Below are positions 23,990-31,966 of a stretch of DNA of 64,000 nucleotides, in pieces. The notes beneath the pieces are model-generated. The model did no database searches, was not told the origin of the DNA, and was given only the letters and a program-made list of their open reading frames with translations. Both the position numbers and the translations under genes were made by a program. The DNA lies in assembly GCA_028279585.1 (NCBI GenBank), contig JANQNL010000009.1, positions 1 through 64,000 on the forward strand, given 5' to 3'. Numbering within the stretch: the first letter of the stretch is position 1; every line of letters begins with the position of its first letter. The stretch comes from Thermoplasmatota archaeon (GTDB lineage: Archaea; Thermoplasmatota; Penumbrarchaeia; JANQNL01).

Positions 23990-24583
23990 ATGACGTATAC
24001 ACACAACGAGGACGTGGTCATTAATGGTAGTTTGACCTTAGATCATGGTACGGACGTGAATGAGTTTTCTACGGATACAACACTTGATGGAGATTCAAAC
24101 GATGCAGTTCCAACCGAGGCTGCAGTGAAGGATTATATCGACAAGGCTTGCATGATCGGCTCAGCAAATGCAGCCTGGGTACCATGTGCTTTCGAGGGAA
24201 CCAATCCAGAAGGATCAATGAGATCTGGAGAGCAGATGGAGAACGTTGATGGAACGAACCATTATCCTAGGTACATGTTATGTCTACCTACCAACAGAGG
24301 TGGCAAGAAGCTCTATGTCAGCGGAGTAAGGGTTCTTGTCCAGGATGCTGATAATGATGACTATCTGAGCATGACCAAGGTCATCGGGATTACATATTCA
24401 GGATCTCCAACAGCTATTCTGAACAGTAGTACCGATGTAAAAAGTGCCCAGAGGCATGAGAAGACATTTACTGCTACTGATTGTTCGAGTTACGACATGG
24501 TTGCAGTCACGTTGTATTGCTCTGTCACAACGGCATATGAGCTTGGGATAAGAGGTGTAACGGTCAAAGCATACTATGCTTGA
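23990..24583 (+). CDS. Tail-fibre-like or surface beta protein
   Basis: The ATG at 23990 (MTYTHNEDVVINGSL) follows a GAGGGG ribosome site by 6 nt and is preferred to the TTG at 23963, giving 197 aa. The N-terminal T-L-D-G-D-S-N-D-A-V-P-T-E-A-A-V-K-D-Y-I-D pattern is typical of the stalk of phage tail fibres and related surface proteins. The rest is beta-rich, with no signal peptide. It could be a viral remnant or a protein of a contractile-like particle, but no other structural genes are adjacent. Confidence 0.55.
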   Translation: MTYTHNEDVVINGSLTLDHGTDVNEFSTDTTLDGDSNDAVPTEAAVKDYIDKACMIGSANAAWVPCAFEGTNPEGSMRSGEQMENVDGTNHYPRYMLCLPTNRGGKKLYVSGVRVLVQDADNDDYLSMTKVIGITYSGSPTAILNSSTDVKSAQRHEKTFTATDCSSYDMVAVTLYCSVTTAYELGIRGVTVKAYYA

Positions 24584-24639
24584 TTATCCGAAAATTGTAC
24601 AAATGTAATTATATACACTATTGTTCAATAGATGTTACA

Positions 24640-26463
24640 ATGAATAGAGCGGTAAAGCTGATTGGAGGATCGGTGATACTTCTTGTGTTATCGTCCTTCA
24701 TTTTTCTTCTTTCGCCACAAGTCGAGGTTTCCCTGGGTGAAACTTGTACGACTGAGATCATTGTTGCTAAATCAGGTGGGGATTTTTCAAAGATTCAAGA
24801 AGCGATTGATAACGCATCAAATGATGCAGCCATTTCTATCATGCCCGGAACTTACATCGAGAACATTGTGATCGACAAGTCATTGTCGTTGGTTGGTACG
24901 GACAGAAATGCTGTTTTTATTCAAGGCTCAGATGATGGTCATACAGTAACGATCGACTCTGAAGACGTTCTCGTATCCAACATCAGTATCACAGGAAGCA
25001 GTGATTCCGAATTCGACTCTGCTGTATATAGCTCATATAATAGAACCTCGATTCAACATTGCAATCTTAGATCACATGCAAATGGAATAATATTCGATTC
25101 AGTTCATACAGGGATAATTCAGAATAACACCGTTTCTATGAACAATTTCTTAGGTGTTATGATAAAGAACTCTCAGTCAATTGAAGTATATGATAACAGA
25201 GTCGAATCAACGACAATGGATTATGGGATTGAGATAAGAAAATCACATAATCTCATATTATGCAGAAATGACCTTATCAATAATGGAAGAGCAGGCATAT
25301 ACATGCAATCCTGCAATGATGCGTATATTGAAAACAATACTATCGAAAGGAACAAGAATGGCGCAATAATCAACTATTGCATGACTACATCCTTCCTCAA
25401 TAATACCTTGAATGATAACGTGAACGATGGTTTCCAAATATCTTCCTCTGACAACAATCACATTTCTAACAATGTTATTTCTAACACAACATCAAGACAT
25501 GGACTATATCTCACAGTCAACTCCAACCACAACATCATCGCAAACAACACCATCACTCACAATAAACAATACGGCATCCTGATCACCGACTCATCCACCA
25601 ACAACACAGTCTACAACAACACCTTCTACGGCAACAATGAGGACCGGGTCGAAGCATCGGACGAGGTGGGTTCCAACAAATGGGACAACGGAGCCATCGG
25701 AAACCACTGGGCCGAATGGACCTCGCCGGATAACAACGGCGATGGCATTGTAGACGCTCCCTACCCCATCGACGGAGGCATGAACGCACGGGACAGGTTC
25801 CCTTTGACCGTACCTCCACAAGGTACCGATCCAGACATCCGACCAGACACCAACGCCACACTCCATACCACAGATAATGAGTATCCGTTTGATTCGAATC
25901 CCAGGCTCATGATTGTTGGAGCGATTCCGATCTTCACCATCCTCTTTATTCTCATTGCAGTCATTGTTCACAAGAACGAGGTCCTTCTGGTCCTCTTTTA
26001 CAAGATATTAACAGCATGTTATTCCCGGATACAAAGGGATGAGCTGCTCAATCACAAGACCAGAAGCCGCATCTATGGAGCCATATGTTCCCAACCAGCC
26101 ATCACCTATAGTGACCTCAAGCACACGTACGATCTTAGAAATGGAACACTCACACATCATATCGTGAAGCTGGAAAAGGAGAAACTGATCAAGTCTGTAA
26201 ATCGTGGGAAGAAGGTACATTACTTCGATGTGAGAATAAAATATCCGGACAAGTATGTCCATCTCACAAGCCAGCAAAGTATCATACATTCAACGGTCGT
26301 TAAGAAACCTGGGATAAGTCAGGCAGATATTGGCAGAGAAACGGGGATGTCTGCTCAGAAGGTCAACTACCATGTTAAAAGGCTGAAGAAGAAGGGAATG
26401 ATAATTATTGAGATCGAAGGACGGCGAAGTGAGTGTTACGATTGTTCTAATCGGCGAAGATAA
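24640..26463 (+). CDS. Transmembrane beta-helix sensor with cytosolic winged-helix domains
   Basis: The ATG at 24640 lies about 27 nt after ATTATATAC (24608-24616), giving a leaderless mRNA and 607 aa. An N-terminal helix (about 9-29) precedes a NosD-type right-handed beta-helix (about 45-370) rich in N-N-T-I/V turns. A membrane helix (M-I-V-G-A-I-P-I-F-T-I-L-F-I-L) follows, then two winged-helix units: G-A-I-C-S-Q-P-A-I-T-Y-S-D-L-K and, later, K-P-G-I-S-Q-A-D-I-G-R-E-T-G-M. It appears to be a one-piece receptor linking an extracellular repeat domain to DNA binding. Confidence 0.82.
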   Translation: MNRAVKLIGGSVILLVLSSFIFLLSPQVEVSLGETCTTEIIVAKSGGDFSKIQEAIDNASNDAAISIMPGTYIENIVIDKSLSLVGTDRNAVFIQGSDDGHTVTIDSEDVLVSNISITGSSDSEFDSAVYSSYNRTSIQHCNLRSHANGIIFDSVHTGIIQNNTVSMNNFLGVMIKNSQSIEVYDNRVESTTMDYGIEIRKSHNLILCRNDLINNGRAGIYMQSCNDAYIENNTIERNKNGAIINYCMTTSFLNNTLNDNVNDGFQISSSDNNHISNNVISNTTSRHGLYLTVNSNHNIIANNTITHNKQYGILITDSSTNNTVYNNTFYGNNEDRVEASDEVGSNKWDNGAIGNHWAEWTSPDNNGDGIVDAPYPIDGGMNARDRFPLTVPPQGTDPDIRPDTNATLHTTDNEYPFDSNPRLMIVGAIPIFTILFILIAVIVHKNEVLLVLFYKILTACYSRIQRDELLNHKTRSRIYGAICSQPAITYSDLKHTYDLRNGTLTHHIVKLEKEKLIKSVNRGKKVHYFDVRIKYPDKYVHLTSQQSIIHSTVVKKPGISQADIGRETGMSAQKVNYHVKRLKKKGMIIIEIEGRRSECYDCSNRRR

Positions 26464-26505
26464 CCATTTATAACAGCATCTCCAACGCGTTGGATGAAGC
26501 GATGA

Positions 26506-26688
26506 TCACTCAACTCTTTCTAGGGTCATTGTCTCCCCAACCTCGAACCCATCCTCGATCAACAACATCAGCGTGGGAAGGTCCAGCCCAACCACCTTGA
26601 TCGGCCTCTTGCCCTCCCTCCAGTCCTCACCATCCTTTCCGGGATAGCCGTAATACTTCTTTCCATCAAAAACTGTCCATGTGCTCAT
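26506..26688 (-). CDS. Small protein (60 aa) divergent from RNA element copy 2
   Basis: The ATG at 26688 (MSTWTVFDGKKYYGYPG) has GGTGAT 3 nt upstream, an excellent ribosome site; the longer frame to 26907 is not used. The product is hydrophilic, with K-V-V-G-L-D-L-P-T-L-M-L-L. Sequence similarity to the small ORFs beside the other RNA copies is weak, but size, strand and distance to the RNA are the same. Function unknown. Confidence 0.55.
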   Translation of the reverse strand: MSTWTVFDGKKYYGYPGKDGEDWREGKRPIKVVGLDLPTLMLLIEDGFEVGETMTLERVE

Positions 26689-26796
26689 AACATCACCGGG
26701 TGTGAGATTGTGTTCTTGGATTAAAGGATTCTTGTTTGATAAGAAACTCGTTGAGGAAACCAACTTCGGTTTCAATTCCAACTTTATCTCAAAGTT

Positions 26797-27000
26797 TCGG
26801 CAATTTCCGATTGAACAGTAAAGACTATATTTGATTTGAACCAAAAACGTCGCGGGGACCATATTGGTGTGATGTTTGTAGCCTTGGTCCCCATCTTTTC
26901 TTTTCAAACCTGACTAATTGAGCATTGCTAACGATCTATCCTCCAAAACGCCCTCCTCCTAACGATCTACACCTTAGCACCTGCTACCGATCCCCGCCTA
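26797..27000 (+). ncRNA. Candidate stem-loop RNA, copy 2, with its promoter
   Basis: CGGCAATTTCCGATTGAACAG and TAAA abut CTATATTTG (centre about 26829), predicting transcription at about 26855, exactly the hairpin GGGGACCA (26854-26861) / TGGTCCCC (26885-26892). The 23-nt loop holds TTGGTGTGATG. Beyond it, AACCTGACTA, GCTAACGAT and CTTAGCACCTGCTACC match copy 1. The element ends at the convergent ATPase gene. No ORF supported. Confidence 0.55.
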
Positions 27001-27004
27001 GCCC

Positions 27005-28240
27005 TCACAACAAACAAGCGGGAACGTTCACCACCTTCGTCCCTTCCACGTCCTCCACCTTCGCAACATCGTAGTCCACCAAATACGCCACCTCCGGCTG
27101 ATACGCCCTGATGAACGACATCAACGACCTTGTCCTTTTCCCACCGGCTTTCACCTCCACGGGAACTCCGTCCGAAACGAAGTCCACCTCCGCCTTCCCT
27201 TTGGTCCTCCAGTAATTGACCTTCTTCGAGCTCCTTGCAAGTTGTGTGAAGACATGGTTCTCGAGCATGAATCCCTTGTCACGTGAAAAGACCATATCCT
27301 CTGCGAGAACGTTCCTGAACCCACCATCGATGAAACAGACCTTGGGTTGCTTCCGGAGCTCTGTGGATAGAGTGGTGAAATATGGCCTGACAAGTTTTAT
27401 AGCGTGGATATATACCATGATGTCCATTGTCCGTTTTACCTTATTTATATCGATACCCAGATGGCTCGAGACATCATCATTGTTGATGAGATGACAACAA
27501 TTGTGAGCCAGATACTTCATGACACGGAGTGCATCGTTACGATAGGCTTGTCCATATACCTTTAGGACATCCTTCTCAATAAGCAGTGTCACAAGTTGGG
27601 TAAGAAGGACCTCCTTCTTCTCGAGATCGTCCATGAGAACGATCCTGGGGTATCCACCATAGACCATGTACTCTATCAATAGATCATTTAGATCATCTAT
27701 CAACAGTGGTCCATCGATAAGATCTCCTTTTCCAACATCGATCCTATTCTTATGATAATATCGATCCCTCTTTGACATCTTGGCCACAAGGAACTCAGAG
27801 AATGAGAAAGGGAACATCTCAAAAAAGACCACTCTTCCGACCAAAGAACCTCCAATGTTCCTCACATCCAATCCACTGCTACCAGTGATGATGAACTTGA
27901 CCTTCTCATAGTATCTGTCGAACAAAACCTTCAATACAGGCCCCGCATTGGGTAGGTTCTGTACTTCATCCAAGATCAGAAGATGCTTTTTTTCATCATG
28001 AAGTAAAAGACTTTCCATAAACCCCATTGGATCCTCCATGAACCTCGAACGTACCATCTCATCATCCAAAGACAGGTATGTTGCAGAGCTTTCAGAGAGC
28101 TGGTCGTTGGATACCATCTCATCGATGAGGTGCTTGACCATGGTAGTCTTTCCACATTGACGTGGTCCGAGGATGCCGATTATCTCTTTCTCATCCATCC
28201 ATTTCTGGACCTGGCCCTCTATCTCTCGAGGGACGTACAT
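27005..28240 (-). CDS. AAA-type ATPase with DUF4143 domain
   Basis: This 411-aa protein has Walker A G-P-R-Q-C-G-K-T-T (30-38), Walker B L-L-I-L-D-E-V-Q-N-L (about 93-102), sensor I-T-G-S-S-G-L-D (about 120), and the DUF4143 C-terminus ending in the E-V-D-F-V motif with a following P-V-E-V-K-A-G nuclease-like strand. This large family is widespread in archaea, often in accessory DNA; its members may act in toxin-antitoxin or mobile functions, but the reaction is not known. It looks intact. Confidence 0.9.
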   Translation of the reverse strand: MYVPREIEGQVQKWMDEKEIIGILGPRQCGKTTMVKHLIDEMVSNDQLSESSATYLSLDDEMVRSRFMEDPMGFMESLLLHDEKKHLLILDEVQNLPNAGPVLKVLFDRYYEKVKFIITGSSGLDVRNIGGSLVGRVVFFEMFPFSFSEFLVAKMSKRDRYYHKNRIDVGKGDLIDGPLLIDDLNDLLIEYMVYGGYPRIVLMDDLEKKEVLLTQLVTLLIEKDVLKVYGQAYRNDALRVMKYLAHNCCHLINNDDVSSHLGIDINKVKRTMDIMVYIHAIKLVRPYFTTLSTELRKQPKVCFIDGGFRNVLAEDMVFSRDKGFMLENHVFTQLARSSKKVNYWRTKGKAEVDFVSDGVPVEVKAGGKRTRSLMSFIRAYQPEVAYLVDYDVAKVEDVEGTKVVNVPACLL

Positions 28241-28340
28241 GAATAGGATATGCCACTCTTCCTACATATAATGTGTGTTTAGTCTTACTAAAATCATTAT
28301 TTATATTAGAAAAGTAGACATATTATCTTCGGCATTCAAT

Positions 28341-28457
28341 TGGACTGCACCCCGGAGAGTGGACACTTTGATTAGCTTTTTCGACAATGGAGGTGAAGCA
28401 TGCCAAAGCCCAGAACGACCTACACGCGCGAGTTCAAGCTTGCTATCCTTGACCATC
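28341..28457 (+). mobile_element. Truncated left end of an IS3-type element with transposase start
   Basis: Left end TGGACTGCACCCCGGAGAGT is followed by the same 45 bp as at 20607, then an ATG at 28400 reading MPKPRTTYTREFKLAILDH, the start of an IS3-group OrfA, broken after about 19 codons. The break joins the body of a lipoprotein gene read from the other strand. Confidence 0.7.
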
Positions 28458-28624
28458 GGATATATAGATCGAGTGTCGCCTCCATCTCCACCATCACCGC
28501 CATCTATTCCGTCATCAGTATCGTCACTATCATTGCCGAAATTGATGCATCCTGCCGCCATCAGAGATAGTACGATCAATGTCAGAGCAAGAATCTTGAA
28601 AAGCATGAATAACTGTCCCTTCAT
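28458..28624 (-). pseudogene. Lipoprotein gene truncated by the IS fragment
   Basis: The start MKGQLFMLFKILALT leads into a lipoprotein signal (L-S-L-M-A-A-G-C) and an acidic linker D-G-G-D-G-G-D-G-G-D like those before the membrane helix of the giant surface proteins. After T-R-S-I the frame enters the IS end and is no longer meaningful. It sits 20 nt after the lipoprotein gene at 28645, so both were probably one operon before the insertion. Confidence 0.65.
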
Positions 28625-28644
28625 GTCATATCCACTCCTTCTTG

Positions 28645-29571
28645 TTACCCCGCAGCTGAGTGGAAGATATCCTTCCCGTGTACCTCCCCACTCTGAACAT
28701 CGACATACACGTCATGATCATCATAGGTCTTCTCTCCAAGCACCTCTCTGTATCTCATCCAATAGCAGACATGACCATCGTTGACCTTGATTCCCTTGAA
28801 ACCAAGGTCCTCGGAAGTATTCAGCTCATCCTTCGAGATGTTGTTCGCTTCTTCGACAGAGATGTATGGCAAGACCTCATAGATATCCGAATAAATGAGT
28901 TCAAAGTTTGCTGAAATGAACTCCCCATTATCCGCGGCAGTACTGAACATGAAGGACTGATAGTGAACATCGAAAACTTCGTCCTGGTTTATCCTGAACT
29001 GAGGTTTGAACTCATGAAGATAGAAGTTCTCCCATGGTGGGGTCTGAGCAAGGATATGTTCTACACGATAATTAGGGGAACTTAGATCGAACTGCTGCTC
29101 ATAGATCAGAGAAAGATCATCAAGGGTGGCCTGGTCCATGTTGTCCTCATCACTTCCCCGAACATTTCCAGTGACAACAGTTACCTCGGTCATATTACCG
29201 GTTCTGTTTCGTGTGAAGATCTTCCATCCATCACTGCAGTTCCATTGGTGATTTATGATGTCTCGATACAAAGACGAGGAATTCGAATATTCCAATATCG
29301 TCAACCCGAACTCCTCCGCAAGCCTATACGCAGCATCCGAATCGTTCATCTTGAACAACCAGTGCTTATCCAGGTTGTTATTGTAAGGACCTGAATGCGT
29401 TTCCACAACAGGGTAGGTACCCGGCTCATAGGTCGTTTCTCTGGGGATTTCATCGTCATCTTTGACCTCACCCTCACGTCCTACACAGCCTGCGAACAGG
29501 ATCATGAGAACCAGAAGTAGAGTAGAAGATGCGATAACGGAAACAGTGTTCTTCCTTCTCAAGATGCTCAA
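28645..29571 (-). CDS. Secreted lipoprotein, unknown
   Basis: A 308-aa protein with a signal peptide and lipobox L-F-A-G-C (cysteine near residue 29), then a globular region with many N-x-S/T sites. No known domain is recognised. It ends V-H-G-K-D-I-F-H-S-A-A-G, near a strand-rich V-Y-V-D-V-Q-S-G-E segment as in PepSY-type folds (weak). It is probably anchored to the outer face of the membrane. Confidence 0.75.
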   Translation of the reverse strand: MSILRRKNTVSVIASSTLLLVLMILFAGCVGREGEVKDDDEIPRETTYEPGTYPVVETHSGPYNNNLDKHWLFKMNDSDAAYRLAEEFGLTILEYSNSSSLYRDIINHQWNCSDGWKIFTRNRTGNMTEVTVVTGNVRGSDEDNMDQATLDDLSLIYEQQFDLSSPNYRVEHILAQTPPWENFYLHEFKPQFRINQDEVFDVHYQSFMFSTAADNGEFISANFELIYSDIYEVLPYISVEEANNISKDELNTSEDLGFKGIKVNDGHVCYWMRYREVLGEKTYDDHDVYVDVQSGEVHGKDIFHSAAG

Positions 29572-29628
29572 CCCAGTGAACTATCATTGCTCTGGGTTAT
29601 TAATAAGTTTCTGGAACACATCCTCTAA

Positions 29629-31026
29629 TCAATCCAGCATATTGAAGTCCTCGAACACGGTCCGCCTGTACGGTATCCCCATCTTATGCATGTCCTTCGA
29701 TATACCATACATCATCGTAGGCGGCCCGCAGAGAAACACAGTCCTGTCCCGTACATGATCCTCGTGCTCCAAGATATCCACCACATCCTTGGTGGACAGC
29801 CTGCCCTTGTCCTGTGACGACCACAGAATGTAGTGGAACTTCCGATTGGCGGCAGCCTCCTTCAGAAGCTCCCGGTGATGGAACGCCTCGTCCTTGTTCT
29901 TGACCACCCATACCAACAGGATCTTCCTTCCCGTGGGATTGAGCGACTCGTGCTTGGCCATTGATAAGAAGGGGGTGATGCCAATGCCGCCCGCGATCCA
30001 TACCATGTCCCGCTGGTGCTTGAGGTACTCGCTGCCGAACATGCCGTATGGTCCCATGACGATGGCGCTGTCACCCTTTTTGAGCTGCGGGACCTTGGTG
30101 GATGTGTAATCACCGCTCCTCTTGATGGAGAGGCGGACGAAGCCCTGGGCAGGGTCACTGGAGATAGAGAACGGGAACAGCTCCTTGTAACCCTCGAACC
30201 TCGGAAACCTTATGAAGACGTACTGGCCGGGAAGGAAATCAAAACCCTTGGGCTTTTTGAAATGAACCTCTGTGATAGGACCGATGAGGTCGACCTTCTT
30301 GAGCCTGACCTTGTACCTCCTGGCCACGTACTTGAACAGAAGGAGCATGTACAACCAGGAGAAGACACCGGCTGCGAACAGGACAAGAAGCCACACCATC
30401 AGGATGGGATACTTGGCGATGTCGGAGCCTGCCCAGAAAGCATGAAGCCCTGCAGCGACCAGGACCACGCCCATGACCTTGTGACTGTTGTGCCACCAGT
30501 GGTATGGAATGTTCAAAGCCACTGTGAGGACAAGGAGCATCAGGAACAGATAGAGTGCAAGAACACCCAAGGTCACATCCAATGGACCGATGGGGAAGAT
30601 GTAGGTCAGGATGAGCCTTGTATCAGGATACTTGGAGATCCCCAGGAACAATGGGTGAAGGATCATGAAGAACAGTGAGCAGCGACCTAGGGCCTTGTGA
30701 GCCCTGTACATCCTGTCCAAGCCCAGAAAGAGGTTCTCGAACATCCTCCATTTCGTTGCAAGCACGAAGTTCAATGACAGGGCAGAGATGGCCATGAACG
30801 CGTTGAACTTGGCCACTGCGACGAACGGGTCCCGGGCAGACTCCGGGATGTGAAGGACCCAAACCACTACAGGTGAGATGAGGATAAGAAGGAACAGTAT
30901 GGACCCTGGGCTTGCAAGCTGCATCCGCTTCAACGAGTCCACGAACTCCATCGGAAGAAAGCCCAGGGGCCACCTCTTTCGGGGTGAGATCCTCATATCC
31001 GGGCCAGAACCTTTGGTGTCTGCCAT
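29629..31026 (-). CDS. Ferric reductase-like transmembrane flavoprotein
   Basis: The ATG at 31026 (MADTKGSGPDMR) is preferred to the frame start at 31077; it gives 465 aa. The N-terminal half has about six helices of the ferric-reductase-like haem domain, with histidines in L-H-P-L-F and N-S-H-K. The C-terminal half is a ferredoxin-reductase-type module: G-Q-Y-V-F-I-R-F and F-P-F-S-I-S (FAD), V-M-G-P-Y-G-M-F-G and G-G-I-G-I-T-P-F (NAD), and F-L-C-G-P-P. It should move electrons from NAD(P)H across the membrane to iron or oxygen. Confidence 0.9.
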   Translation of the reverse strand: MADTKGSGPDMRISPRKRWPLGFLPMEFVDSLKRMQLASPGSILFLLILISPVVVWVLHIPESARDPFVAVAKFNAFMAISALSLNFVLATKWRMFENLFLGLDRMYRAHKALGRCSLFFMILHPLFLGISKYPDTRLILTYIFPIGPLDVTLGVLALYLFLMLLVLTVALNIPYHWWHNSHKVMGVVLVAAGLHAFWAGSDIAKYPILMVWLLVLFAAGVFSWLYMLLLFKYVARRYKVRLKKVDLIGPITEVHFKKPKGFDFLPGQYVFIRFPRFEGYKELFPFSISSDPAQGFVRLSIKRSGDYTSTKVPQLKKGDSAIVMGPYGMFGSEYLKHQRDMVWIAGGIGITPFLSMAKHESLNPTGRKILLVWVVKNKDEAFHHRELLKEAAANRKFHYILWSSQDKGRLSTKDVVDILEHEDHVRDRTVFLCGPPTMMYGISKDMHKMGIPYRRTVFEDFNMLD

Positions 31027-31147
31027 CAGCAGGGATACGGGAAATAGCTCAAAATAGTTTTTGAAAGGACAGGACAAACATCAGTTTCCCATCGTACAAC
31101 AAAACACTTTTATCCCCCCACCATCATAGTTCCTGATGGTATTGAGA

Positions 31148-31315
31148 ATGGCCGACCCCGACCTCATCCACCGCCTCGAGTCCGTCGAGCAAGAGCTCGA
31201 ATCTATCAAGCGGGCTTTGAAGGGTAAGAACATCAAGCTAGCTTCCAGGCTCAAAGGTGTTCGTTTCGATGAGGAAGATTTCCACCAGGCATCTGATAGC
31301 ATCTTCAACACATGA
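31148..31315 (+). CDS. Short antitoxin of VapBC pair
   Basis: The 55-aa product starts MADPDLIHRLESVEQELES. It has a coiled N-terminal helix and a C-terminal F-D-E-E-D-F-H-Q-A-S-D-S-I-F-N-T peptide of the kind that wraps PIN toxins. It is 12 nt upstream of the PIN gene. ACTTTTATC near 31112 is the probable promoter. Confidence 0.7.
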   Translation: MADPDLIHRLESVEQELESIKRALKGKNIKLASRLKGVRFDEEDFHQASDSIFNT

Positions 31316-31327
31316 TGAGGGGCTGTC

Positions 31328-31729
31328 GTGGCGGTCTACAAGACCTTTGTTTCTGATACACATAGTTGGTTATGGTTCCTTTCTGATGATCAAAGGCTTG
31401 GAAGGAACGCACAAAAGATATTTCGATCAGCCGAGAATGGAGAATGTTTGATCCTTCTACCAACAATCGTCGTCGCAGAAGCCATCTACATAGCTAGGAA
31501 CAGAGGAGTGTTAGCTCATATGAAGGATATCATATGTGAATTAGGATCCTCTGTGAACTATACCATCAGACCGATCGATCATGAGTTATTGACTAGGCTA
31601 TCTATGGATGACAGAAAGATGTCCCAGCATGATAAGATCATCACTATCACAAGCGAGATCGATTCAGCTCCGATAATCACAAAGGATTCTGTTATCCATG
31701 AAATGGCAATGACCAAGGTGGTTTGGTAG
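31328..31729 (+). CDS. vapC: PIN-domain toxin (VapC-like)
   Basis: A 133-aa PIN protein with a GTG start (MAVYKTFVSDTHSW). The family's acidic residues are visible: S-D-T-H-S-W (first aspartate), V-V-A-E-A-I-Y (glutamate), M-S-Q-H-D-K-I (aspartate) and I-I-T-K-D (final aspartate). VapC toxins are Mg-dependent RNases that cut tRNA or rRNA. The preceding small gene is its antitoxin. It appears intact. Confidence 0.85.
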   Translation: MAVYKTFVSDTHSWLWFLSDDQRLGRNAQKIFRSAENGECLILLPTIVVAEAIYIARNRGVLAHMKDIICELGSSVNYTIRPIDHELLTRLSMDDRKMSQHDKIITITSEIDSAPIITKDSVIHEMAMTKVVW

Positions 31730-31733
31730 GCTT

Positions 31734-31912
31734 TCACCCCTCCAAGAACCTAACCCCACCCTCAGGCTCCAACACCAGATACTGCACCGGTCCCATCACG
31801 GTCTGGTCCTTCTCCTGATAACCCTGCAACCCCATGGTCGAATCGAAGAAGAACTCCAGGAACCCAAGCGAATCATCCACAGAGTTCTTGTTGAACTTGA
31901 ACCCGTAGTGAG
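31734..31912 (-). pseudogene. Start-less copy of the G-P-V-Q-Y-L-V-L-E small-protein family
   Basis: Immediately after an in-frame TAG the frame reads R-F-A-H-Y-G-F-K-F-N-K and ends T-V-M-G-P-V-Q-Y-L-V-L-E-P-E-G-G-V-R-F-L-E-G. It matches the intact gene at 37950 at its end. No ATG precedes the conserved upstream part, so the 5' end has probably been lost or shifted; an internal ATG would give about 32 aa. Confidence 0.45.
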
Positions 31913-31966
31913 CGAACCTGGGCTACGTGATGTCAATTTTAAGTTCATTGTCACGACTGGGATCCT

